64,000 bases of DNA, taken from positions 1 through 64,000 of the forward strand of contig SUYQ01000013.1 in the NCBI GenBank assembly GCA_015060325.1, in the 5' to 3' direction. Below the pieces are notes generated by a model. The model made no database searches. It worked only from the letters and a program-made list of their open reading frames with translations, and was not told where the DNA came from. Of the stretch, positions 42,176 to 50,818 are shown piece by piece. This DNA comes from Bacteroidales bacterium. GTDB lineage: Bacteria > Bacteroidota > Bacteroidia > Bacteroidales > UBA932. The translations under genes and the position numbers were made by a program. Position 1 is the first letter of the stretch, and the number at the start of each line of letters is the position of its first letter.

Positions 42176-45100
42176 ATGAGAGTTAAATCATTACTTATCG
42201 CACTCTCTCTGCTCGTTGCAGGCTCCGCAGCCGGACATGACAGAAGAGAAGTATTCATCAGCAGAAGCGACACTGCAGTCCACTATCGCATTCCGGCGAT
42301 CGCTGCGCTTGAAGACGGGACAGTAGTAGCTGTGGCGGACTACAGGTTCTCAAGGAACGACATCGGGATCGTAAAGGACGGTCGCGTGGACCTCAGAGCC
42401 AGCGTCAGCCATGACGATGGCAGGACATGGGACGAGATCATCACCGTGGTCGAAGGCAAGGGGAAGGATTCTCCTGACTTCATGAATGTAGGCTTCGGCG
42501 ATCCATGCATCGCGGCTGACCGCGAAAGCGGCAGGATCCTGCTGATGTGCGCAGCCGGAAACATAGCGTTCACAGAAGGGACACAGGACTGTCATCTACG
42601 CATCACACGCATGTACAGCGACGACAAGGGAGCGACATGGAGTGCTCCGGAGGACATCACGGATGAGCTTTTCGGCCTCTTCGACAGCAACGTCTACGGT
42701 GCGGCGAAGTCGATGTTCATAACTTCCGGAAGGATCGTGCAGAGCCGCCATGTCAAGACTGGGAAATACTATCGTCTTTACTGTGCAGCGCTTCAGATCG
42801 CAGGAAACGACAAGTGGCTTAACTACGTACTGTACTCGGACGACTTCGGAGCAAGCTGGAAAGTCCTCGGAGGAACTGATGTTCCGCCGATCACCGAGGG
42901 GGCCAACGAAGCCAAGGTGGAGGAGCTGCCGGACGGTGATGTAGTGATCAGCTCGCGCACAGACAAAGAAGGAAGGATGTTCAACATCTTCGACTTCAAG
43001 AACATAAGGAAAGCCACAGGAACATGGGGAACCATGGCTCATTCAAGCAGCCACAACTCAGGCGTGGTGACAAAAGGAAACTCATGCAACGGAGAGCTGC
43101 TCTCAGTTCCGGTCTACCGCAATAGCGACGGACAGAAGATGATGCTGCTCCTGCAGTCCGCTCCTGCCGGTCCACGCCGCTCGAATGTAAGCATCTACTA
43201 CAAGGGACTGGACCTCGACAAGGAGTATTCACCTGAAGAGATAGCACGCGACTGGGAAGGCTCATACCGCGTGACAAACATCGGATCGGCTTACTCGGTA
43301 ATGGCCCAGCTGTCTGACGGCAAGGTAGGAATCATGTATGAAGAAAAGACCTACTACCCTACCAGCGGCGCAGGCTACACTCTCGTATACGACGCTTTCA
43401 CCATCGATCAGATAACAGACGGGAAATACAGTCTCACCTATACGCAGAAGCCTATAAAGTACAACCGCGGCATCGGCATCTATCCGGGCAATCCGGATGA
43501 AGACTTCTCTCCAAGACTCTCAGCAGACAAATCATACAGGAACCTGGCACTCAACAGGACCGTATATCATTCTTCCAGCCACGACTACTGCCTCACAGGC
43601 CAGCTCATTGCCGACGGAATCGCAGAGACTTCCCTTCCGAAGTATCTGACCATGGAGACTTCGGCCGAAAAGAATCCGAAAAGGGAAAGAGAGTGGTTCG
43701 TGGACCAGCATCCTTACACGATGCCTAGCTTCTTCGGTCCGAAGGCATACTTCGAGATCGCGCTTCACAACGGATGGACAGAGGAATTTGACCGGATTGA
43801 CGGCGAGATACTGGTTTCATACCTGGAGGAAAACGCAGACGGCAGCCATGAAGTAAGGATTTCCGCATCCGAGGACGGAAAGGAGTGGACCGTGCTGAAG
43901 ACAATAAAAGGAGATGAACTGATAGGCCGCGAATCCAAGCCACGCGGGCATTCCGACCCTGACAAGGCGGACGCACTTGGCAACCAGCTGCTCCCTACAA
44001 GAAAATTCAACCTCGACGTCAGACTTCCGAAGTCAGAGAGCTACTCTGCCATACGTGTCGAGATGGAAATGAAAGGAGCCGAGCAGTGGATCGGCTCGGA
44101 CATAAACTTCTTCAACGGCGAGGAGCAGCTTCAGATCATCCCGTCAAAGCATTTCAACAGCACATGGATGAGCCTGGGCAAGGAGCAGGAGTGGATATAT
44201 ATTGACCTCGGAGCAAAGGCCTCCTTTGACAAGGTAGTACTGAAGTGGCTGCAAAAGCCTTCTTCAGCAAAAATCCAGGTATCGGACGACGCTGAAAGCT
44301 GGAAGGACTTCGCAAAGACCTCTGCCGGCGCAAGCATGACAGAAACCATAAATGCCAAGGGCAAAGGAAGATATGTCAGAGTGCTCATGGAGGGAGACGG
44401 AAAGACCCCGATCATGCTCACCGAAATGGAAGTATGGGGAACGGGAGGACTGACGGCGACACCTAAGGAAGCGCCGGCTCTATCGGACAATGAAATGACT
44501 CTCTCAGGCGGCAACTGGAAGCTTGTCAGAGCCAACCTCACGGACGCTGCGGGCACTGAAATATCAGCGGAGTCATTCGACGACAGCAGATGGCTGACAG
44601 CAACCGTTCCTGGCACCGTCCTCAGCAGCTACATCAACCTCGGTGCTGTCCCTGACCCGAACTATGCCGACAACATCTTCCAGATCTCAGACTCATATTT
44701 CAATTCAGACTTCTGGTACAGAAATGAGTTCGAACTACCTGAAAGCCTCATTGGCGAGAAACTTTGGCTCGACTTTGACGGCATCAACTGGAAGGCAGAG
44801 ATATTCATGAACGGCAAGTATCTCGGAAGGATCGACGGAGCGTTCATCAGAGGCAGGTTCGACATCACCGACCTTGCCAAAGCCGGCACCAACACATTGG
44901 CTGTCAGAACAATAAAGAACGCCAACCCTGGATCTGTAAAGGAGAAGAACGAGAATGACACCGGACGAAACGGAGGCATCCTCGGATATGACAACCCTAC
45001 CTTCCATGCCACCATCGGCTGGGACTGGATCAGCACCATCAGGGGAAGGAACATCGGCATCTGGAACGAGGTAAGGATCAGAAAGGAAGGTCCTGTAAGC

Positions 45101-46948
45101 CTTGATGCACCATACGTAAAGACAGTACTTCCATTGCCTGACACCACTTCGGCAGTCCTGACTCCTGAGGTAATCGCCAAGAACAGCAGCAGCAAAGCTG
45201 TCAGCGGCATCCTCAGAGGACACATCGGAGGCATAGAGTTCTCAAAGGACGTGACATTGGCTCCGGGAGAGGAACGCAACATCATCTTCGACCCTGCGGA
45301 ATACGGACAGCTCAACATGAAGGATCCGAAGCTGTGGTGGCCTAACGGCTACGGAGAGCAGAACCTCTACAAGGCCGACTTCACGTTTGAGATCGACGGA
45401 AAAGTATCAGACAGGACTGACTTCAACGTCGGCATACGCCAGGTGGATGCAAAGGAGATCGATGAAGTGCTCTTCCTATACATCAACGGACGACGCTTTG
45501 TCGGACGAGGCGGAAACTGGGGATTTTCGGAGAACAATCTTACATACAGGGCACGTGAATATGACATAGCTGTGGCCTATCATGCGGACATGAACTTCAC
45601 CATCCTGCGAAACTGGGTGGGACAGATCGGAGACACGGAACTGTATGAAGCATGTGACAGATACGGAATCATGGTATGGCAGGACTTCTGGCTCGCAAAC
45701 CCTTATGACGGCCCGAACCCTCAGGACAATGCGATGTTCCTGGCAAATGCTGAAGACCTTGTGAAGAAGATCAGACGCTACCCGTCGATGGTAATCTACT
45801 GCGGCCGAAACGAAGGATTCCCGCCTGAAGAACTCGACAACGGCCTGCGCCAGATCATAGACAAGTGGCATTCCGACCTATATTATATACCAAGTTCGGC
45901 AGACGGCAGCGTGAGCGGTCACGGTCCTTACCGTGCACTGACCCACAAGGGATACTTCACATACAAGAAGGGAAACACGAAGTTCCACAGCGAGAGGGGC
46001 ATGCCGTCAGTACTGACCTACGAATCCATGCTCAGGACATTCGCTCCGGACGCTCTGGAGCCTAAGAGCATCCTTTGGGGCCAGCATGACTACACCCTCA
46101 ACGGAGCCCAGAGGGCAAGTTCATTCAATGAGATCATAGAACTGGGCTACGGAAAGGCAGAGACAGCAAAGGAATTCTCAGAACAGGCACAGTTCGTCAA
46201 CTACGACGGCTACAAGGGCATGTTCGAGTCACGAAGCATCAACAGAAAGGGTCTTCTCCTCTGGATGTCACACCCTGCATGGCCATCCATGACATGGCAG
46301 ACATACGACTGGTTCCTCGAGCCTAATGCTTCATATTTCGGATGCAAGAAGGGAGCTGAGCCTCTGCACATACAGTGGAACCCTGCTGAAAATGTAATAG
46401 AAGTGGTGAACTACCACGGAGGAGATCAGACCGGACTCACTGCAGAAGCACTCATAATGAATATGGACGGCACAGTGAAGTGGAGCATGAAGTCAGCAGT
46501 CGACAGCAAGGAAGACAGTACATTGAAATGCTTCGGAATCGAGTTCCCTGAAGAACTGTCTGAGGTCCATTTCATAAAGCTCTACCTCAGAAAGGACGGA
46601 AAGGTGATCTCCGACAACTTCTACATCAACGGCAAGGAATACGGCAACCACCAGGCGATGAAGGACATGGCCAAGGCCAAGGTGAGGTCGTCAGTTTCTT
46701 CAGAAATGGATGCCGACGGCACATGGAGAGGCACAGTCACTCTGGAGAATATGAGCGATGTCCCGGCAGTGATGATACGTCTGAATGTGGTAGGTCAGAA
46801 GGACGGAGAGCAGATACTGCCTATGTTCTACGAAGACAACTACTTCTCCCTGATGCCTGGCGAAAAGAAGACAGTGTCGCTTAAATGGTACGAAGCCGAC
46901 ACGAGAGGCAACAAGCCGGAAGTAAAGATCAGCGGCTACAATCTATAA
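42176..46948 (+). CDS. Secreted sialidase (GH33)-GH2 exo-hydrolase fusion
   Basis: A single uninterrupted frame of 1590 residues with a signal peptide (about 1-20). Residues 22-440 form a sialidase propeller: YRIPAI (R38), FSRNDIG for the acid region, and Asp-boxes SHDDGRTW, SDDKGATW and SDDFGASW. Two F5/8-discoidin-like segments follow (about 453-650 and 665-755). From about 773 it is a GH2 enzyme: sugar-binding domain to about 960 (FWYRNEFELP), Ig-like domain to 1090, TIM barrel 1100-1400 and C-terminal Ig domain near 1500. The GH2 acid/base is in CGRNEG (E1213) and the nucleophile in FHSERGMPS (E1273). The layout resembles beta-mannosidase/exo-glucosaminidase members. It probably removes sialic acid and then another sugar from host glycans. 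It is monocistronic with its own promoter and terminator. Confidence 0.88.
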   Translation: MRVKSLLIALSLLVAGSAAGHDRREVFISRSDTAVHYRIPAIAALEDGTVVAVADYRFSRNDIGIVKDGRVDLRASVSHDDGRTWDEIITVVEGKGKDSPDFMNVGFGDPCIAADRESGRILLMCAAGNIAFTEGTQDCHLRITRMYSDDKGATWSAPEDITDELFGLFDSNVYGAAKSMFITSGRIVQSRHVKTGKYYRLYCAALQIAGNDKWLNYVLYSDDFGASWKVLGGTDVPPITEGANEAKVEELPDGDVVISSRTDKEGRMFNIFDFKNIRKATGTWGTMAHSSSHNSGVVTKGNSCNGELLSVPVYRNSDGQKMMLLLQSAPAGPRRSNVSIYYKGLDLDKEYSPEEIARDWEGSYRVTNIGSAYSVMAQLSDGKVGIMYEEKTYYPTSGAGYTLVYDAFTIDQITDGKYSLTYTQKPIKYNRGIGIYPGNPDEDFSPRLSADKSYRNLALNRTVYHSSSHDYCLTGQLIADGIAETSLPKYLTMETSAEKNPKREREWFVDQHPYTMPSFFGPKAYFEIALHNGWTEEFDRIDGEILVSYLEENADGSHEVRISASEDGKEWTVLKTIKGDELIGRESKPRGHSDPDKADALGNQLLPTRKFNLDVRLPKSESYSAIRVEMEMKGAEQWIGSDINFFNGEEQLQIIPSKHFNSTWMSLGKEQEWIYIDLGAKASFDKVVLKWLQKPSSAKIQVSDDAESWKDFAKTSAGASMTETINAKGKGRYVRVLMEGDGKTPIMLTEMEVWGTGGLTATPKEAPALSDNEMTLSGGNWKLVRANLTDAAGTEISAESFDDSRWLTATVPGTVLSSYINLGAVPDPNYADNIFQISDSYFNSDFWYRNEFELPESLIGEKLWLDFDGINWKAEIFMNGKYLGRIDGAFIRGRFDITDLAKAGTNTLAVRTIKNANPGSVKEKNENDTGRNGGILGYDNPTFHATIGWDWISTIRGRNIGIWNEVRIRKEGPVSLDAPYVKTVLPLPDTTSAVLTPEVIAKNSSSKAVSGILRGHIGGIEFSKDVTLAPGEERNIIFDPAEYGQLNMKDPKLWWPNGYGEQNLYKADFTFEIDGKVSDRTDFNVGIRQVDAKEIDEVLFLYINGRRFVGRGGNWGFSENNLTYRAREYDIAVAYHADMNFTILRNWVGQIGDTELYEACDRYGIMVWQDFWLANPYDGPNPQDNAMFLANAEDLVKKIRRYPSMVIYCGRNEGFPPEELDNGLRQIIDKWHSDLYYIPSSADGSVSGHGPYRALTHKGYFTYKKGNTKFHSERGMPSVLTYESMLRTFAPDALEPKSILWGQHDYTLNGAQRASSFNEIIELGYGKAETAKEFSEQAQFVNYDGYKGMFESRSINRKGLLLWMSHPAWPSMTWQTYDWFLEPNASYFGCKKGAEPLHIQWNPAENVIEVVNYHGGDQTGLTAEALIMNMDGTVKWSMKSAVDSKEDSTLKCFGIEFPEELSEVHFIKLYLRKDGKVISDNFYINGKEYGNHQAMKDMAKAKVRSSVSSEMDADGTWRGTVTLENMSDVPAVMIRLNVVGQKDGEQILPMFYEDNYFSLMPGEKKTVSLKWYEADTRGNKPEVKISGYNL

Positions 46949-46987
46949 AAAAAATGGGGATGGCTCTCAAAGTCATCCCCATTTTTT
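46948..46987. terminator. Bidirectional intrinsic terminator
   Basis: AAAAAATGGGGATG pairs with CATCCCCATTTTTT around a short loop. It ends the sialidase-GH2 gene on the plus strand and the Sus-like operon (GH3 last) on the minus strand. Confidence 0.9.
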
Positions 46988-47002
46988 CACACACAATATA
47001 AT

Positions 47003-49210
47003 TTACTGCAGTTTCACTACTGCGGTCTGTCTGATGTCATCCGAAGCGGAACCCACGAGGATTTCAAAGTCTCCCGGCTCTGTCTTCCAGTCCATTGACT
47101 GCTCGTCGAAGAAACGGAATGCATCCGGTCCCAATGTGACGGTCACGACCTTGGTCTCGCCCGGCTGGAGATATACCTTCTCAAAGCCCTTGAGCTGCTT
47201 TGCAGGCATTTCAACTGAAGCCTCGCAGTCATGTACATAGACCTGAACGACCTCAGATCCAGCCACAGAACCGGCATTGGTTACAGGAATCTTCACTGTC
47301 AGGTTCTTTCCTTCACGGATCTTTGCCGAAGACAGCTTCACCTCACCATACTTGAAATCTGTATAGCTCAGTCCGTGACCGAACGCAAAGAGAGGCTTGA
47401 TGCCCATCTTGTCGTGCCATCTGTATCCGAGGAATATTCCTTCGTCATAGTAGTTCTTGCCTCTTGTAGGGAAGGTCTTGCCATTGTAGTGGGCAGGATT
47501 GTCCTCGAGCTTCACAGGGAATGAGAACGGAAGCTTTCCGCTGGGATTGACATCTCCGAAAAGCACATCCGCTATTGCACGTCCGCCCTCGGATCCGCCA
47601 TACCATCCGAGCACTACCGACGGCACCTCCTCAATCCATGGCATTGCAACGGCATTACCACTGATGATTACAACGGTAAGGTTAGGATTAACCTCTGCCA
47701 GAGCCGAGATGAGTTCGTCCTGACCGTATGGAAGTCCATACTCCAGTCTGTCACGGTTTTCGCAGTCCTGATGGAGGGACTTGTTAAGTCCGCCGACATA
47801 TATCACATAATCCGCATCACGGGAATTAGCCACAGCCTCGGCAATCAGTTCCTCCTTGCTTCTGTTGTCAACAAGGTTCTGGAACGAAGATATTCCGTCC
47901 TGAGTGGTAGTGGTATCGCCGACATAACCACGTGAATACACAACCTCGATATTCTCCTTTGCAGCCCTTTCTGTAATGCCCTCAAGCGGAGACATCTCAT
48001 AGATAGGCTTCAGCATAGATGAACCTCCTCCGATACACATCTTCTTATAGGCATTCTCACCTACCACAGATATCTTGCGGGCCTTCTTTACAGGCAGTAC
48101 GTCTGACTCATTCTTGAGAAGCACGATACCCTCCTGAGCAACTTCCCTTGCAACATCAAGGTGCTCCTGGTTGCACATCGAGCCGAAAGGTTTGTTTCTG
48201 TTCATCGATGTCCTGAAGATGATACGCAGCACTCTGCGTACCCTGTTGTCCAGTCCCTCTTCACTGAACTCACCGGAAAGGATACCCTCCTTATACGGAC
48301 GTGCAAGATAATATATATCATATACGCTTTCTCCCGCAGGCATCTTCTTTCCTACCTTGGTGCCGAACTCGACATCAAGACCTCCGAGCACAGCCTCCCT
48401 GGTATCATGTGTTCCAGCCCAGTCAGACATCACAAGTCCGTCAAATCCCCACTCGCCTTTCAGGATATCATTGATGAGATAGCCGTTGTGGCAGCAGTGA
48501 GTGCCTCGGAAAAGGTTATAACTGGCCATGATGCTCCATGCACCTCCTTCCTTTACAGCCATTTCAAAGGCCGGAAGATAGATCTCGCGGAGAGCTCGCT
48601 CGCTGACCTCGACGTCGGTCTTGTGGCGGTGACGCTCCTCATTGTTGAGTGCATAATGCTTCACACAGGCAGCGACACCGTTGTCCTGCAGACCGTGGAT
48701 ATAAGGGACAGCCATCTTTCCAGCCAGGAAAGGATCCTCTCCCATATATTCGAAATTACGTCCTCCGAGAGGACTTCTGTACATATTGACTCCAGGGCCG
48801 AGGATCACATCCTTCTTTCTGAAAAGAGCCTCCTCTCCGAGAGCGTTTCCATACTTCTGCGCAACATCCCTGTTCCAGGTCGCTGCCAGGCAGGTAAGAG
48901 CCGGGAATGCGACGCAGGAGTCATTATTCCAACCAGGATTTCCCCAGTCGTTCCATGGCACCTCAGGACGCACGCCGTGAGGGCCGTCACTGGTCCAAAG
49001 CTCAGGGATGCCCAGTCTCTTCACTCCAGGGAGCGAAAAAGTTGACTGTGCATGGATGATTGCTATCTTCTCATCCAAGGTCATGCGGCTCAAGGCATCC
49101 TCAATCCTCTCCTCAATGTCCGCTGTCGGATCAAGATACAACGGCTTCTCTTTTTCCCTTCCGAAAGCCACCGCACTGATCAGCAATGCAAAAAGCAAAA
49201 GTTTCTTCAT
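47003..49210 (-). CDS. Glycoside hydrolase family 3 beta-glycosidase
   Basis: A 735-residue secreted or periplasmic GH3 enzyme with a signal peptide (about 1-17). The N-terminal TIM-barrel domain (about 30-335) contains KHYALNNEERHR near 190 and the nucleophile in LVMSDWAGTHD (D263). The alpha/beta sandwich (about 365-600) and a fibronectin-III-like C-terminal domain (about 640-730, GSEVVQVYVHD) follow. GH3 members are usually beta-glucosidases, beta-xylosidases or N-acetylglucosaminidases; the full three-domain layout favours the first two. It is the last gene of the leftward Sus-like operon, seven bases behind the DUF5689-like gene. Confidence 0.92.
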   Translation of the reverse strand: MKKLLLFALLISAVAFGREKEKPLYLDPTADIEERIEDALSRMTLDEKIAIIHAQSTFSLPGVKRLGIPELWTSDGPHGVRPEVPWNDWGNPGWNNDSCVAFPALTCLAATWNRDVAQKYGNALGEEALFRKKDVILGPGVNMYRSPLGGRNFEYMGEDPFLAGKMAVPYIHGLQDNGVAACVKHYALNNEERHRHKTDVEVSERALREIYLPAFEMAVKEGGAWSIMASYNLFRGTHCCHNGYLINDILKGEWGFDGLVMSDWAGTHDTREAVLGGLDVEFGTKVGKKMPAGESVYDIYYLARPYKEGILSGEFSEEGLDNRVRRVLRIIFRTSMNRNKPFGSMCNQEHLDVAREVAQEGIVLLKNESDVLPVKKARKISVVGENAYKKMCIGGGSSMLKPIYEMSPLEGITERAAKENIEVVYSRGYVGDTTTTQDGISSFQNLVDNRSKEELIAEAVANSRDADYVIYVGGLNKSLHQDCENRDRLEYGLPYGQDELISALAEVNPNLTVVIISGNAVAMPWIEEVPSVVLGWYGGSEGGRAIADVLFGDVNPSGKLPFSFPVKLEDNPAHYNGKTFPTRGKNYYDEGIFLGYRWHDKMGIKPLFAFGHGLSYTDFKYGEVKLSSAKIREGKNLTVKIPVTNAGSVAGSEVVQVYVHDCEASVEMPAKQLKGFEKVYLQPGETKVVTVTLGPDAFRFFDEQSMDWKTEPGDFEILVGSASDDIRQTAVVKLQ

Positions 49211-49216
49211 TATTTA

Positions 49217-50812
49217 TTACTGGTTTTTAAGTGATTTGACAGATACCTTACCGAGTCTCAGCACAAACTGATGCGAAAATCCGTTCCTCATTGTGCCGCT
49301 GTTGATGTCATCCGCAGGATTCTCAGGCAGGACAGTCAGCTTGCCGCTCATAGGATATATCCTGAAATATACCTTATCCTTGCCGAGCAGGAATGCCGGA
49401 AGAGTCACCCTGCACTCGATCGAACCGGGAGCGGCATCATAGCAAAGGTCCCTCACTCCCTCAAGATCCTTCACATTGGCAGGGCTGTACCACAGAGGAC
49501 GGAGCAGGAAAGTCTTCTGGACAGGTATGAAGTTCCTTCCGTCCACGCTGTATGCCACCTGCCACTCTCCTGGGAATCCCCACGAAAGGTCCGCCGAGCA
49601 GTTTCCTGCACTGAAGGTGAATTCGAATGACACGGCGCTGCCTTCATAACCCTTGGTTGAAGTCTCCACAAGTACGGCGTTGGCACCGACAATCTTGTCA
49701 CCCTCGAAGATATACCAGTCCTTCGTATCAGAGTTAAGCCTCAGCACAGAATATTCCCTGGCACCCGAACCTGCGTCGTTTCCATCATGCACACAACGTG
49801 AATTCCACTCCGCATCGAGTCTCATCATAGCGCCTGCCGTAGTGGAAAGGAATCCCTGGCCCACATCCGGAAGCACCCTGTCAGGAGAGCATACATCACC
49901 GAAGATCCACTCCTTAAGTCCCTGATTCTCAAGATTCAGCGCCACATCATAGTTCCTGTCCCAGTTCCATTCTGCTATGGTCTCATACGAAGATGCGCTC
50001 TCCATCGGGATCCTGATATCCTTGTCAGTTGCCGGACGGATCGCATAGCGTCCGATATCACCATATCGGCGGAGGACAGTATGAACAAGCACGCCGTCCA
50101 CATCACCTACCCCCTGAGGCACCCTGTCGCCATCGCGTCTCCATGTACATTTGGTATTGACAGGCATGAAGATATCATCTCCACGGTTATCTTTCAGCAA
50201 CAGGCCCGAACCATCTATCGGACCGTCCACATGGGTCTTGAAATCATTGATATAGGTCCTTGCCACCTTCTTCTCGTGAACATTGGTATATGCGCCTTCC
50301 TTCGACATGAACTCGACATCCGCCAAGGTCACGAAGGTATACAGGTCATCATCTGTAAGTTCGCCTATATGACGCACCTTAGGAGCCACCTGGGCATTTT
50401 CCTCCAGCACCGAGACAAAGGCTCCCACAAGGTTACTTATAGTGTACCTTTCAGGATCATCCTCCTTGGTCAGGACAGCGCCGCCGAGATCGATCTTCAC
50501 GCGTGAGAAACGCGGGAAACGGTTGTCATATACACTGTTGAACACCACTCGGAAACCATATTTTCCGTCAAGGCTCTGAATATATGCCGTACGGAAATTA
50601 TCGCCAAGATCAACTGCCTTGGCTGACACCTGAACCGGAGTTTCCATATTATGAGACTTATAGTCGCTCACGATTATTCCCTCTATCTCCGTTCCCTGAG
50701 GCAGAACAATGCTTCCCTTATTGCCGACCCGGCCTCTGAGATCTTCAAAGGAATCAGCAAAAAGATTTGTAGCGGTCATACATAACGCCACCAAAAACAT
50801 CAGCACTCTCAT
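49217..50812 (-). CDS. DUF5689-like exported protein (paralogue 1)
   Basis: A 531-residue protein with a signal peptide (about 1-19, ending LFADS). Positions about 35-270 carry two OB-fold-like, beta-rich DUF5689-type segments, with ELTDDDLYTFVTLADVEF near 150 and WRRDGDRVPQGVGDVDGVLV near 225. The C-terminal half is another beta-sandwich (SWGFPGEWQVAYSVDGRNF near 420), probably a substrate-binding domain. The protein at 53922-55544 has the same order of segments (ELTDDDIYT, WRRDGDGVPQG, SWGFPARWMV), so the two arose by duplication. The function of DUF5689 is unknown to me. In Bacteroidetes it is often seen near secreted nucleases, which matches the S1/P1 nuclease in this operon. Confidence 0.68.
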   Translation of the reverse strand: MRVLMFLVALCMTATNLFADSFEDLRGRVGNKGSIVLPQGTEIEGIIVSDYKSHNMETPVQVSAKAVDLGDNFRTAYIQSLDGKYGFRVVFNSVYDNRFPRFSRVKIDLGGAVLTKEDDPERYTISNLVGAFVSVLEENAQVAPKVRHIGELTDDDLYTFVTLADVEFMSKEGAYTNVHEKKVARTYINDFKTHVDGPIDGSGLLLKDNRGDDIFMPVNTKCTWRRDGDRVPQGVGDVDGVLVHTVLRRYGDIGRYAIRPATDKDIRIPMESASSYETIAEWNWDRNYDVALNLENQGLKEWIFGDVCSPDRVLPDVGQGFLSTTAGAMMRLDAEWNSRCVHDGNDAGSGAREYSVLRLNSDTKDWYIFEGDKIVGANAVLVETSTKGYEGSAVSFEFTFSAGNCSADLSWGFPGEWQVAYSVDGRNFIPVQKTFLLRPLWYSPANVKDLEGVRDLCYDAAPGSIECRVTLPAFLLGKDKVYFRIYPMSGKLTVLPENPADDINSGTMRNGFSHQFVLRLGKVSVKSLKNQ

Positions 50813-50818
50813 ATCCCA

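Noticed and set aside
48161..49045. 294-residue plus-strand frame inside the GH3 gene
   Set aside because: It is antisense to the catalytic domain of a clear GH3 enzyme and has no recognisable motif.
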